Shown here in pieces: positions 7,548 through 14,964 of a stretch of DNA of 29,397 nt. The DNA is from CAYVMN01 sp964452575. Its GTDB lineage: Bacteria > Desulfobacterota > DSM-4660 > Desulfatiglandales > Desulfatiglandaceae. Position 1 is the first letter of the stretch. Every line of letters begins with the position of its first letter. Position numbers and translations under genes: made by a program. The stretch is taken from the NCBI GenBank assembly GCA_964452575.1, contig CAYVMN010000023.1:1-29397 (forward strand), written 5' to 3'. Below the pieces are notes generated by a model, which saw only the letters and a list, made by a program, of their open reading frames with translations, was not told where the DNA came from and did no database searches.

Positions 7548-8126
7548 TCATCGCTCATGCCTGAAAAAGGGATTGTTTGTCCTCTCCCTGCCTATGGTGG
7601 ATGAGGGACCGTGGCCTGTGTAGACCCTCAAGTCATCTCCTAGCGGGAAGATTTTTTGCACAATACCACGAATCAGCTGATTGTGGTCGCCGCCCGGGAA
7701 ATCGGTCCGTCCGATTGAACCCGCAAAGAGTGTGTCGCCGGTAAAGACCGCTCCAGGGGCATGAAAGCAGACCCCACCTGGTGAATGCCCCGGTGTGTGA
7801 ATGACCTCAAGCTTGAAGGTTCCGAAGATGATCGCCTGTCCATCAGATAAGGACCCATCGGCCGGAAATTCGAGACCCCTTGCGTCCAGGGGGTGGATCC
7901 ATACCGGCGCCCGGGTGATCCTCCGAACCTCCTCAGCTCCCCCAACGTGGTCGATGTGCCCGTGGGTAATTAGAATGTGGCGGATGGTGAGCCCGAGGTT
8001 GGAGATCTCCTTTACGATCCGAAAGGCCTCGTCCCCCGGATCAATGACCACCCCTTCTTTGGTATTCTTGCAACCCAGGATATAACAGTTGGCCTGATAT
8101 GGACCAACGACAAGCTTTCTAAGCAT
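7548..8126 (-). CDS. MBL-fold metallo-hydrolase (glyoxalase II-like)
   Basis: The protein of about 192 residues belongs to the metallo-beta-lactamase superfamily. The metal motif HGHIDH is at 55-60 (H55, H57, D59, H60). A further His follows in the HTPGHSPGG strand, a bridging Asp in FTGDTLF, and the last His in YTGHGPSS. This set fits the binuclear hydroxyacylglutathione-hydrolase-like branch, but the C-terminal substrate-binding domain of true glyoxalase II is missing, so the substrate (a thioester or similar) is not known. ATG 8126 gives the expected MLRKLVVGPYQANCY start, with AAAGGA about nine bases upstream; the frame stays open to 8228 without support. A possible TATAAT lies at 8227-8232. 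It is a single-gene unit, convergent with the YrdC-like gene. Confidence 0.9.
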   Translation of the reverse strand: MLRKLVVGPYQANCYILGCKNTKEGVVIDPGDEAFRIVKEISNLGLTIRHILITHGHIDHVGGAEEVRRITRAPVWIHPLDARGLEFPADGSLSDGQAIIFGTFKLEVIHTPGHSPGGVCFHAPGAVFTGDTLFAGSIGRTDFPGGDHNQLIRGIVQKIFPLGDDLRVYTGHGPSSTIGRERTNNPFFRHER

Positions 8127-8204
8127 CCTAATGAATCCTTTCTTTGATCTATTTCCTTTTTCATATTCACGCCGACGAATACCTTGTAACCCGTGGTAAA
8201 TACC

Positions 8205-8234
8205 TTGACTTTTATGAGAAAAAATCATTATACG
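8205..8234 (+). promoter_or_regulatory. overlapping divergent promoter-like elements
   Basis: On the plus strand TTGACT (8205-8210), 18 bases, then TATACG (8229-8234). On the minus strand a perfect TATAAT lies at 8232-8227, but its -35 region is poor. The minus element could serve the metallo-hydrolase with a leader of about 95 bases. The plus element would read into a stretch without a gene. Confidence 0.35.
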
Positions 8235-8476
8235 ACAATTCTCTATACTGACTGGCCGGGCAGTCTAAGAATAATGGGCATCCCAGATCTTAGGCATCTG
8301 AGAAAAGCCGTGTATAAGCATGAGGTCCTGTGTCAGTCTTGAAACCGGAGGCGCTGTCTTCCATGTCGGAGGTAAGATAACACCCGATCCGGATAGATCA
8401 AGGACAAATAGGCAATCGAAGGCTCGGACCCCAAAGGAAGTGAACTAATGATCGAATTCCCCTTTTTGGGAAAATC

Positions 8477-8505
8477 TTGACCCTTTAACATGGTTCATGT
8501 ATTTT
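8477..8505 (+). promoter_or_regulatory. candidate promoter of the small lipoprotein gene
   Basis: TTGACC (8477-8482), 17 bases, then TATTTT (8500-8505). Transcription would start near 8512, about 57 bases before ATG 8569. Confidence 0.4.
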
Positions 8506-8568
8506 AAGGGGTATCCAAAATCATGTTGGCGAAGCGAAGGAATGACAGTCAAGGTTGGGTGAGCACCT

Positions 8569-8751
8569 ATGGATAGGATAAAGAGCATTTCGAAAAAATT
8601 TCTTTTGGCGGCGTGGCTCGCATGTCTGTTTTTGGCCTCGTGTGAGACCTTTCAGGCCTCCAACTGGCGGGCCCCTGATTACACGACCCATCCCAATTGG
8701 GAGTCAGACATCGGGGTTTACTCACCACGCAGTTTGTCAGGAGCAGAATAA
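8569..8751 (+). CDS. small predicted lipoprotein
   Basis: This 60-residue protein has a clear lipoprotein signal: basic start (DRIKSISKK), hydrophobic core (about 11-22) and lipobox LASC with the acylated cysteine at 25. The mature part is only 36 residues, rich in aromatic and acidic residues (CETFQASNWR and onward), and would be tethered to the inner or outer membrane. Asp is not at +2 (Glu is), so outer-membrane sorting is possible by the E. coli rule. GGTGAG lies about six bases before the ATG. I recognise no family. The next gene downstream encodes a tiny membrane protein, so the pair may be co-expressed. An antisense open frame over the same region has no support. Confidence 0.65.
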   Translation: MDRIKSISKKFLLAAWLACLFLASCETFQASNWRAPDYTTHPNWESDIGVYSPRSLSGAE

Positions 8752-8752
8752 G

Positions 8753-8770
8753 AGAGGCTGTGTGGCCTCT
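8753..8770 (+). repeat. hairpin between the two small envelope genes
   Basis: AGAGGC, a six-base loop, and GCCTCT lie just after the lipoprotein stop. No T-run follows, so termination is unlikely to be strong. It may protect the upstream message end or act as a partial attenuator. Confidence 0.3.
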
Positions 8771-8826
8771 TGACCCTAATAGGCCTCCAGTCAATTTGAC
8801 CTGAACCTGCATCTCTGGAGGTAAGC

Positions 8827-8961
8827 ATGGTTGTACCATTAGTCCCGGTCATTTCCATTATTGCCGGAATACTAATCCTGGTATTCCCTCGGTTGCTCAA
8901 CTATGTCGTGGCCCTGTACCTGATTATTGTAGGGGTAGCCGAGCTCGTCCGCTTTTTTTGA
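8827..8961 (+). CDS. 44-residue membrane protein, DUF3096-like
   Basis: This very short gene (44 residues) has an excellent ribosome site, GGAGGT at 8817-8822, five bases before ATG 8827. The protein is almost entirely hydrophobic, with two short membrane segments (about 4-19 and 26-42) joined by FPRLLNY, a turn I recognise from DUF3096 (small proteins of about 45-60 residues with an IAGILILVFPRLLNY-type core). It ends VRFF. It should sit in the inner membrane; the function of the family is unknown. It follows the lipoprotein gene by 75 bases, with a hairpin between. Confidence 0.8.
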   Translation: MVVPLVPVISIIAGILILVFPRLLNYVVALYLIIVGVAELVRFF

Positions 8962-9013
8962 CCCCTTACACGATTCCGCTCGGGCCTGAGGCCAGCCATT
9001 ACAGCAGGATGGG

Positions 9014-9784
9014 TCACGCCTCGATCTTGAATCGATACTCCACTGCCCTGGGACAGTCCGGGTTTAAATCAAAGGTCCTTTCGACAAAGCTCACGCGATC
9101 GTCCTGATCGATAAGCATGAGGGTGGAGGACCGGGTCCCATAATGGGGGCTCGTGATGAAGAGAGGCGAAAGGATCCTTTCCCATAAAAGACCAACGCCC
9201 GTATCTGGCAGGCTTTCGTCCTCCGCCATATGGCGATCCAAGAGGAGAGTGAATAGCTCTTCCCCGTCGAGATCTCGTCCACCTGAAAGGAGGGTTGCCA
9301 TCCCCGTCTTTCCACGAATGACCTTGGGCCAGGGGGTATCCAGCAAGTGGTTGCTGAGGCCATGGATTCCAGGCCCGAGCAAACGTCCGCTGTCCCCCCG
9401 GTTTGAGTACCAGTACAGTGTGTCCTTATCCCCAAAGACCAGGTTGAACCCGTTATAGTCTGGCCCTTCCTGCTCCAACCTCTCAAGATATTCAGACGGG
9501 CCTTCCCTTTCCAGCAAAAACCTACTTACGAGCTCCCCACGGGAAGGCGCATTGTCTCTCACCGAGGCAGGATCCCGATAGTTGGTAATGGCCGCTATCC
9601 TTCCTTCGGTACTAATCCCCAGCCATGTCCCTCCGGCCCTCAGATCACGTCCCGCAAGCAGCCATGGGCTTTCTTCCCAGAAATCCGCCTGGGCAGTGGG
9701 TCGTTCATAGTACTCATCCCTGTTGGCCGCAAGGATCAGCTTATACCTGGGATGGGATTTTATCGCTAACAACAAGAGACACAC
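9014..9784 (-). CDS. NRDE/TANGO2-family protein
   Basis: The 256-residue cytoplasmic-looking protein starts Met-Cys, which would leave Cys2 exposed as an N-terminal nucleophile-type residue. It carries the family name motif NRDE at 21-24, followed by ERPT, then AGRDLRAGGTWLGI, an ITNYRDP segment and SRGELV. The human relative TANGO2 is linked to lipid or acyl-CoA and heme handling, but the bacterial function is not settled. The start codon is GTG at 9784, chosen because Cys2 and the following hydrophobic strand are the conserved N-terminus; GGA lies about seven bases upstream. It is the last gene of the minus-strand group, 28 bases after the ZnuA-like gene, and converges on the DUF3096-like gene. 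Confidence 0.88.
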   Translation of the reverse strand: MCLLLLAIKSHPRYKLILAANRDEYYERPTAQADFWEESPWLLAGRDLRAGGTWLGISTEGRIAAITNYRDPASVRDNAPSRGELVSRFLLEREGPSEYLERLEQEGPDYNGFNLVFGDKDTLYWYSNRGDSGRLLGPGIHGLSNHLLDTPWPKVIRGKTGMATLLSGGRDLDGEELFTLLLDRHMAEDESLPDTGVGLLWERILSPLFITSPHYGTRSSTLMLIDQDDRVSFVERTFDLNPDCPRAVEYRFKIEA

Positions 9785-9812
9785 TTCTTATCCAATCTTA
9801 CTCCGACGCTAT

Positions 9813-10730
9813 TCACCTTAATGAGGCCTTTAACTCCCTCGCCACGGCCCGGAGATTTTCCATCCAGCGTTCACTGAGGGGATCGATAAAGACTACCTTA
9901 CCTCCTATCTCCCTGGCGATAATCTCTGCACTCTTTGCCGAGAACTGGGGCTGGGCAAAAACAAGCTTAATCCCCTTGTCTCTGCAATATTTGATCAATC
10001 GAGCCGTATCAGAGGCAGACGGTTCTTTCCCCTCTGTCTCAACCGCGATCTGCCTTAATCCGTAGGCATCTGCGAAGTAACCCCAGGAAGGGTGAAAGAC
10101 CAGGAACTCAGTCTCTTGTCCAGTTCCTGTAAATATCCCCCTTAGCTCAGAGTCAAGCCGATCAAGCTCCGCTTCAAAGCCTCTTAGATTGTTCTCATAT
10201 ATACCCTTGTTACTTGGGTCAATCCTTATGAGTGCATCTGCAATGACATCGGCCTGTATCTTGACAAGAGGGGGAGAGAGCCAGACGTGGGGATCCATAA
10301 ATGGCCCTCCAGGACCATTATCACCCTTGGAGTGCCTCTTTTTGAGGGGGTTCCTTTCCCCGTGATGATGTCTGGAGACCATCTCCCTCTTCTTGATGTC
10401 TTTATCCGTACGGATCACCTGGATCAGGGGGTTAAGGGCCGAGATCCTCTTGAGCCAGACCCTTTCAAAGGGTACGCCAATAGCGAAATAGATATCTGAC
10501 CTTGCCATCCGCTTAAGTTGCACAGGCCTTGGCTCATAGGTTTCAGGATTTGCCCCTGGCTGCACCATCACAGAGACCCTTGCAAGTTTACCGGCAATTC
10601 TCTCTACAAAGTATTTCTGGGGTAATATACTGACCCAGACATCCACGGGTTCTTTGCTCCAGGATGGACTGGATGAGAGGACTACCGCTGCGAGGAGGGA
10701 GATCAGGGCTGCAACCCCTTTCCGTATCAT
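9813..10730 (-). CDS. ZnuA-like metal ABC transporter substrate-binding protein (orphan)
   Basis: This is a periplasmic cluster A-I binding protein of about 305 residues with an N-terminal signal (hydrophobic about 5-21, cleavage probably near the SPSWS stretch). Metal-ligand positions can be read: H148 in DPHVWLSP, H213 in FHPSWGYF and D283 in FIDPLS. The first ligand, normally His in a GADPHxYEP-type motif, is Glu here (GANPETYEP, E63). A flexible loop near 120-136 holds HHH and further basic residues, like the metal-sensing loop of zinc-binding members. GGAG lies eight bases before ATG 10730; an ATG two codons earlier is too close to it. No permease or ATPase gene (znuB, znuC) is nearby, so partners must be elsewhere. 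Zinc is likely, manganese possible. Confidence 0.88.
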   Translation of the reverse strand: MIRKGVAALISLLAAVVLSSSPSWSKEPVDVWVSILPQKYFVERIAGKLARVSVMVQPGANPETYEPRPVQLKRMARSDIYFAIGVPFERVWLKRISALNPLIQVIRTDKDIKKREMVSRHHHGERNPLKKRHSKGDNGPGGPFMDPHVWLSPPLVKIQADVIADALIRIDPSNKGIYENNLRGFEAELDRLDSELRGIFTGTGQETEFLVFHPSWGYFADAYGLRQIAVETEGKEPSASDTARLIKYCRDKGIKLVFAQPQFSAKSAEIIAREIGGKVVFIDPLSERWMENLRAVARELKASLR

Positions 10731-10771
10731 GTGCATGTCTCCAGACTAGGTCTCATAATGACCTTTCCTGA

Positions 10772-11566
10772 TCAGATTTGGCCCCTCAACCTTGCCCAGA
10801 CCAGCCCCAGGTACTCATGAATAGCCTGTGAGGACTTATCAAGGGCCTCGGCCTGGGGGAAGAACCTGCGGGGAGGCAATTCACCCTTTTTCAGAGAAGG
10901 CATATCTGCTGGTCCAGGGATAGGGTCCATGCCCTGCCTCCTGAACAGGGCCATGGCCCGTGGCAGGTGAAGGGCGGAGGTCACAAGCACGAATGGCTCC
11001 TTGCCGATCATGGGCCTGAGGAGTCTGGCCTGGTCCTTGGTATCCCTGGAGTCGGGCTCAAGGATTATATCATCCCTATCAACGCCAATGAAGATCGCAA
11101 CATCCTGCGCAACCCTTGCCTCAGGAATTGCCGTGTATGCCCCGCCCCCTGACAGAAGGAGTTTGCTGCCAGGGTTTTCCCGATATATCCTGATCCCTTC
11201 AAGGAGGCGTTTTAATGCAGCATCGCTCAGGCGGTTTGTTAGAGGGATTTCGGGATCAGGGCTGTGCCCCCCTCCGAGCACCACCACGTACTTGATTTTA
11301 TGCCTTTTTTTTAGAAATAGCTCTCCTCCGGTTTGGCTCCCAGCCTTGTAAGGCCCGTATTTGTATATCAAGGGGGCCAGAATGGCATCGGATATGGGCT
11401 CATAGCTCAGCAGGCCGAGGGTACAGAGGCCCACAGTGACCAGGGCCTTCCCTGTCCTTTGCCTCTTTGTGAACCAGAGCAGGAAGAGCCCGAGCGAGGA
11501 GAGAAGGAGCCCGAAGGGCAGGGGAAGGAGAAACTGGGACACTATCTTCTTAAGGAGAAAGATCAT
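10772..11566 (-). CDS. YdcF/ElyC-type membrane protein (DUF218)
   Basis: The 264-residue protein has two N-terminal membrane segments (about 11-31 and 40-54) and a DUF218 domain outside them. Seen: VVLGGG at 95-100, LLSGGG at 137-142, the acidic site PEARVA at 148-153, DTKDQA at 175-180, and TSALHLPRA at 196-204. E. coli ElyC, with the same layout, affects peptidoglycan and undecaprenyl-phosphate metabolism, so an envelope role near the dcw cluster is plausible but not shown. GGAG lies seven bases before ATG 11566. The gene follows the DUF6125-like gene by 53 bases and precedes the ZnuA-like gene by 41. Confidence 0.9.
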   Translation of the reverse strand: MIFLLKKIVSQFLLPLPFGLLLSSLGLFLLWFTKRQRTGKALVTVGLCTLGLLSYEPISDAILAPLIYKYGPYKAGSQTGGELFLKKRHKIKYVVVLGGGHSPDPEIPLTNRLSDAALKRLLEGIRIYRENPGSKLLLSGGGAYTAIPEARVAQDVAIFIGVDRDDIILEPDSRDTKDQARLLRPMIGKEPFVLVTSALHLPRAMALFRRQGMDPIPGPADMPSLKKGELPPRRFFPQAEALDKSSQAIHEYLGLVWARLRGQI

Positions 11567-11619
11567 GGGAAAACTCCGTCTTCAGTCTTGTTCACCTCTT
11601 ATTCCAAAAAGATAACACA

Positions 11620-12147
11620 TCACCCCTCAGCCCCTTTCCCCTCAAGATAAAAGCGCCACTTGCAGAACATGTCGTGGGGATGGGGGTCCGGGGGGGCGAA
11701 AAGACACTCCACTCGAATACGCGGGTCTACCTCACCGGAAAACCCCTCGAATTCAGCACGGTGCATATCCTTGCATACGTATTCCCTCAGGCCCCGTTTG
11801 AGTCTCGCCTCCTGGGTTATGCAGGAGGGTGCCGAGATAACCACCTCGTGGTCGGATTCCTTAATATCATAGCCTACCAGTATACACCATGGAAAGAGCC
11901 TGAGTGCCTTCACAAAGCCCACAAGCCCCCTTTCCTTAATATCAAATCTGGGCACGAGATCCTTGGCCGCCATGCCTGAGACACGGCCCCAGACCATCTC
12001 ATTTAATTCTTCAGCGGTTGGCTGGTCGAATCGTTCCGCAACATAAATGAACCAGAATGCATCCATCACCCGGTAGTGCCACAGTAGAAATTCTATGTAT
12101 TTCCTGAGACCGGATGCATCCATTCTTTCAAAGATTTCAAGGTCCAT
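11620..12147 (-). CDS. DUF6125-like protein of unknown function
   Basis: The 175-residue soluble protein has no signal or membrane segment. It begins with an acidic/helical stretch leading to LLWHYRVMDAFWFIYVAERF, then an EELNEMVWGRVSG segment. The C-terminal half contains several cysteines (in PWCI, PSCITQEARLKRG, YVCKDMH, VECLFAPPD and FCKWRFYL). This pattern fits DUF6125, found in Desulfobacterota and distantly like the ATC-hydrolase (thiazoline carboxylate hydrolase) fold. No reaction should be assigned. The conserved cysteines could bind metal or form a catalytic site. GGGGGAG lies just before ATG 12147. Family naming is from memory of the pattern. Confidence 0.72.
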   Translation of the reverse strand: MDLEIFERMDASGLRKYIEFLLWHYRVMDAFWFIYVAERFDQPTAEELNEMVWGRVSGMAAKDLVPRFDIKERGLVGFVKALRLFPWCILVGYDIKESDHEVVISAPSCITQEARLKRGLREYVCKDMHRAEFEGFSGEVDPRIRVECLFAPPDPHPHDMFCKWRFYLEGKGAEG

Positions 12148-12256
12148 ATCTCCCCCTATAGTCCCGACTTAAGGATGACCCTGCACGCGACCATACCTGG
12201 CATATACAGGCTAATGAAATAACTTCTCGGGCGATCATATAGCCTCTGAACCTCAC

Positions 12257-12508
12257 TCATAAGCCGAGCGCCTCCCTTATATCCTTCTCCTTGTATCCTA
12301 CAATTACCTTATCTCCTATTATTATTGTGGGGAAGGAGCAACGCGGATTAAGCTTTCTCACATCCTCGAGGATCGCAGCCCTCTCCACCCCTTGAAGTAG
12401 ATCCACATCTTCAAAATCGTACTGCACATTGCAATCATCCAGAAATCTCTTGGTCGCCTTACAATGGCTGCAGGTACTTAGCGTATAGACCTTGACCGGC
12501 TTTTGCAT
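12257..12508 (-). CDS. glutaredoxin-like thiol-disulfide protein
   Basis: The 83-residue protein has a single thioredoxin fold. The redox motif CSHC is at 13-16, and the cis-proline loop SFPT comes later, followed by VGYKEKDIREALGL, the usual C-terminal helix of the NrdH/GrxC-like group. Expected to reduce or glutathionylate partner disulfides in the cytoplasm; the partner is unknown. ATG 12508 is chosen because GGAG lies six bases upstream; the frame extends to 12529 without need. A strong promoter at 12658-12685 gives a leader of about 140 bases, so the gene is probably expressed independently of the upstream cluster. Confidence 0.9.
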   Translation of the reverse strand: MQKPVKVYTLSTCSHCKATKRFLDDCNVQYDFEDVDLLQGVERAAILEDVRKLNPRCSFPTIIIGDKVIVGYKEKDIREALGL

Positions 12509-12607
12509 TTTCAACTCCTCTTTTCTCACCCCCCATTTGGCCCTTGTTTATACACCGCACTGCCGATCCTATTCACAGGTTACACTTCAACATGCACACC
12601 TTATAAT

Positions 12608-12654
12608 AGATGCTGTGTGCCGGATACTAGATGCTCGATGTTGGATCCTGGATG
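12608..12654 (-). repeat. degenerate GGATCCTGGATG-type repeat in the glutaredoxin leader
   Basis: A run of GATGCT/GGATAC/GATGCTCGATG/GGATCCTGGATG units. The 13-base core at 12642-12654 recurs as its reverse complement at 19507-19519. It lies inside the predicted untranslated leader of the glutaredoxin-like gene. Such degenerate decamer repeats are common in noncoding DNA of some uncultured bacteria; no function is known to me. Confidence 0.5.
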
Positions 12655-12657
12655 AAC

Positions 12658-12685
12658 ATTATAACGGTTTAGTACTCCTTATCAA
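12658..12685 (-). promoter_or_regulatory. strong sigma70-type promoter for the glutaredoxin-like gene
   Basis: Read on the minus strand: TTGATA (12685-12680), 16 bases, perfect TATAAT (12663-12658). The -35 box sits in the last codons of the upstream small exported protein, whose stop is at 12669-12671. Predicted start near 12651. Confidence 0.65.
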
Positions 12686-12995
12686 GTAGGGCCTCGCCCT
12701 GAAGCCACAAGACAGGATCTTGGGCAGTTCGAAAAAGACCCATAGCCACGTCTTGGGCCTCAACGGGGGCCTTCAGGGGGTCCTTCATCCAACCCTTGAA
12801 ACGGCTCGAAACTAACGGGTCAGGGAAAAGATCAGGTCTTATGGACAGGTCACTACTCTTCATCGCAACTGCCTCAAGTGCCTGGTCCAGGAGATAGCCT
12901 TTTTTCGGCGCCTCGGCACTGTATGCCAAGGGAAAAGATGCCAGTAGGGATCTAACTAGAACAAATAGCACAATTAACAACGCCTTCTCACCCAT
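12669..12995 (-). CDS. small predicted exported protein of unknown function
   Basis: The protein is about 108 residues. Residues 4-28 form a signal peptide with a hydrophobic core (LLIVLFVLV) and a likely cleavage after PLAYSA, giving a periplasmic product of about 80 residues. The mature part contains SSDLSIRPDLFPDPLVSSRF, several Trp and no cysteine. I do not recognise a family. ATG 12995 overlaps the end of the radical SAM gene by eight bases (ATGGGTGA), so it is probably translationally coupled to it. An upstream in-frame start at 13034 would lie deeper in that gene and hide the signal peptide. Confidence 0.65.
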   Translation of the reverse strand: MGEKALLIVLFVLVRSLLASFPLAYSAEAPKKGYLLDQALEAVAMKSSDLSIRPDLFPDPLVSSRFKGWMKDPLKAPVEAQDVAMGLFRTAQDPVLWLQGEALLDKEY

Positions 12996-14900
12996 CTCTT
13001 CGAGTGCATACGCCGCAGCGGTAACACTCCCCAACCCGGCAGACTTCGGTTTCTTCCTCGTTCATGGCGTGGCGGTATTCGTTTCTCAGATGCCCCTTTA
13101 AGATACCGTGATCAATGAAGTCCCATGGCAGGAGTTCATCAAGGCCCCTGGGGCGGTATACAAAGAAGTCAGGGTTTACATCAGAAAATCGAAGGGCCTT
13201 TGTCCAGTCCCCGCGTAACCTGTGGGAGTTAAAGATGATTGGGGCGACCCTTCTATCTCCCACTGAAAGCAGCGTTTGTATGTAGGCCCATTTGGGAAGA
13301 TCGGTATTCACCTTAATGCCACCTTCCTTGGCCAGGGCCTTTCTCAACCTCTTCTGCTTCTCTTTGAGGATGGATATCTCCTCCATGGCGCACCACTGAA
13401 AGGGCGTAAAGGGTTTGGGTACGAAGCAGTTTATGCTCAGGCGGATCTGGCCTATCCTGCTGCGGGGGGCCGACTCCTTGACCATGTTGTGCTTTATGAC
13501 CTTGACGAGATCCACGATTCCATTGACGTCCTCCCCGGACTCTGTGGGAAGACCTATGAGGAAATATAGCCTCAGTGAGAAATCCCCCGTCTTGGCTATT
13601 AGCCGAGCCGCATCCACGATCTGATCCCTCGTGAGATGTTTGTTGATTACACGTCGCAGACGATCAGAACCTGCCTCTGGCGCTATGGACACTGATCTTT
13701 GACCCGCCTTTTTCAGGTCTTGGAGGAGCCCTCGACTCAGGTTGTCCGCCCTGAGGGAGGAGACAGAGAAACCACCTCCATCCTCGACGATCAGAGAAGT
13801 CAACCTTTCTATCTCTGGAACGTCCGAAACTGCTGCCCCCAGCAGTCCCACCTGATTGCACTTTCGAAGGGCCTTCTCAATTGAGGCAGCAAGAAGGGTT
13901 CCGTCATGGATCCTCGGAGGACGGTACACATACCCTGCGGCACAAAACCGACACGACCGCCCACAACCCCTCCCTAACTCAATAAGGGTCTTATCTGAGA
14001 ATTCTGCCTCCGGCGTTGTGATGGTGGAAATGGCCACCTCTTCACCCAGAGGTATGGGGCGTCGCACCTTGATCCTTTCAGGTATCCCCTCCTTAATCGG
14101 GGGGAATGATTGCAGGGTGCCATCCTTATTGTATTCAGGTCTGTAAAGAGAGGGGACATAGATGGCACTTACAGTCCTGGCCAGGGTCTCCAAGACCTCA
14201 CCTTTCTTTTCCCCCTGCTTTATGACCTTCGAAAAGAGATCGATGAACTCGTCCAGGTTGGCCTCGGCCTCCCCCAATAGGAAAAAATCGATAAAAGGGA
14301 CAAGGGGTTCGGGATTCATAAAGGCGGTGACCCCCCCTGCCATGACAAACGGAGAGGATGCACCTCGCTCCTCTGCAATAAGGGGGATCTTGCCTAGTTC
14401 TAATACCTTCAGGATGTTGGGATAGTCGTTCTCAAAGGAGAGAGAAAAGGCAACAAGGTCGAATTTATGGATAGGGGTCTGTGTCTCCAGGGAAAGGAGT
14501 GCCCTCCCTGACCGAAGGTAGAGGGACATTTCATGACCTTCGGGCAGAAAGACGCGCTCCGCTACGACATCGGGCCTCCTGTTCATGAGGCCGTATACGA
14601 TCTGAAAACCCAGGTTTGAGATTCCCAGGCGATAATAGCTGGGGTAGGTTAAGGCAACNNNNNNNNNNNNNNNNNNNNNNNNNNNNNNNNNNNNNNNNNN
14701 NNNNNNNNNNNNNNNNNNNNNNNNNNNNNNNNNNNNNNNNNNNNNNNNNNNNNNNNNNGAAAACCCAGGTTTGAGATTCCCAGGCGATAATAGCTGGGGT
14801 AGGTTAAGGCAACGGAGAGTCTTCCTCCCCAATCTTTTTTGGCAGCCCCCTTTTCTACTGCTAGTCTACTCCGATAAAGCGGAATAATGTCGCCGGTCAT
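12988..14900 (-). CDS. TIGR03960-like radical SAM protein, interrupted by a false assembly gap
   Basis: If the 55-base duplication and 100 N are collapsed, one frame runs from ATG 14900 to the stop at 12988 and encodes 585 residues. The N-terminal half resembles a B12-binding-like domain (PSYYRLGISNLGFQIVYG and ENDYPNI, ending near FLLGEAEANLDEF), but no DxHxxG cobalamin-ligand motif is visible. The radical SAM domain follows with the cluster motif C261-x3-C265-x2-C268. The tail holds four more cysteines, C569, C574, C577 and C580 (ending CYRCGVC), as in the family. Substrate is unknown. It starts 64 bases after ftsZ and overlaps the next gene, so it may be read with the division genes. As deposited, the gap makes it look like two fragments. 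Confidence 0.85.
14604..14813. other. scaffold gap of 100 N with duplicated 55-base flanks
   Basis: Bases 14604-14658 and 14759-14813 are identical over all 55 positions and flank exactly 100 N (14659-14758). Removing one copy and the N restores a continuous reading frame through the radical SAM gene. The contig ends therefore overlap, and the gap length is a placeholder, not real sequence. Confidence 0.93.
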
Positions 14901-14964
14901 GTCATCAAGTCGTTCTATATGTGGGCCATGATCTCAGGATCTGGGTCAGGCCTTTGTCACGCAC

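Larger units (their letters stand above)
8127..8568. other. noncoding stretch between metallo-hydrolase and small lipoprotein
   Basis: No supported gene lies here. A 42-codon open frame (8320-8448, plus) has an ATG but no ribosome site and no recognisable sequence. The stretch 8250-8340 has complementary pieces: GACTG and CAGTC close a hairpin near 8252-8267, and ACTGAC near 8248 can instead pair with GTCAGT near 8331. CAGAT and ATCTG form another small hairpin near 8284-8300. This might be a small RNA or a leader, but I cannot match it to a known RNA family. Confidence 0.4.

Noticed and set aside
8240..8420. Possible 6S RNA or riboswitch
   Set aside because: I could not see the long near-symmetrical hairpin with central bubble of 6S RNA, nor the core motifs of common riboswitches.
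8320..8448. 42-codon plus-strand frame in the noncoding stretch
   Set aside because: No ribosome site and unremarkable, highly polar translation; kept only as a remote possibility.
8981..8995. GGCC-TGA-GGCC hairpin between the DUF3096-like and NRDE genes as a terminator
   Set aside because: Only four pairs in the stem and no T-run on either strand.
12492..12689. Plus-strand open frame through the repeat at 12608-12654
   Set aside because: Its sequence comes from the repeat units and it runs antisense to the glutaredoxin leader and start.
14604..14813. Tandem duplication of a 55-base segment as a real biological repeat
   Set aside because: The copies abut a 100-N placeholder exactly and collapse into a perfect reading frame, which fits an unmerged contig overlap better.
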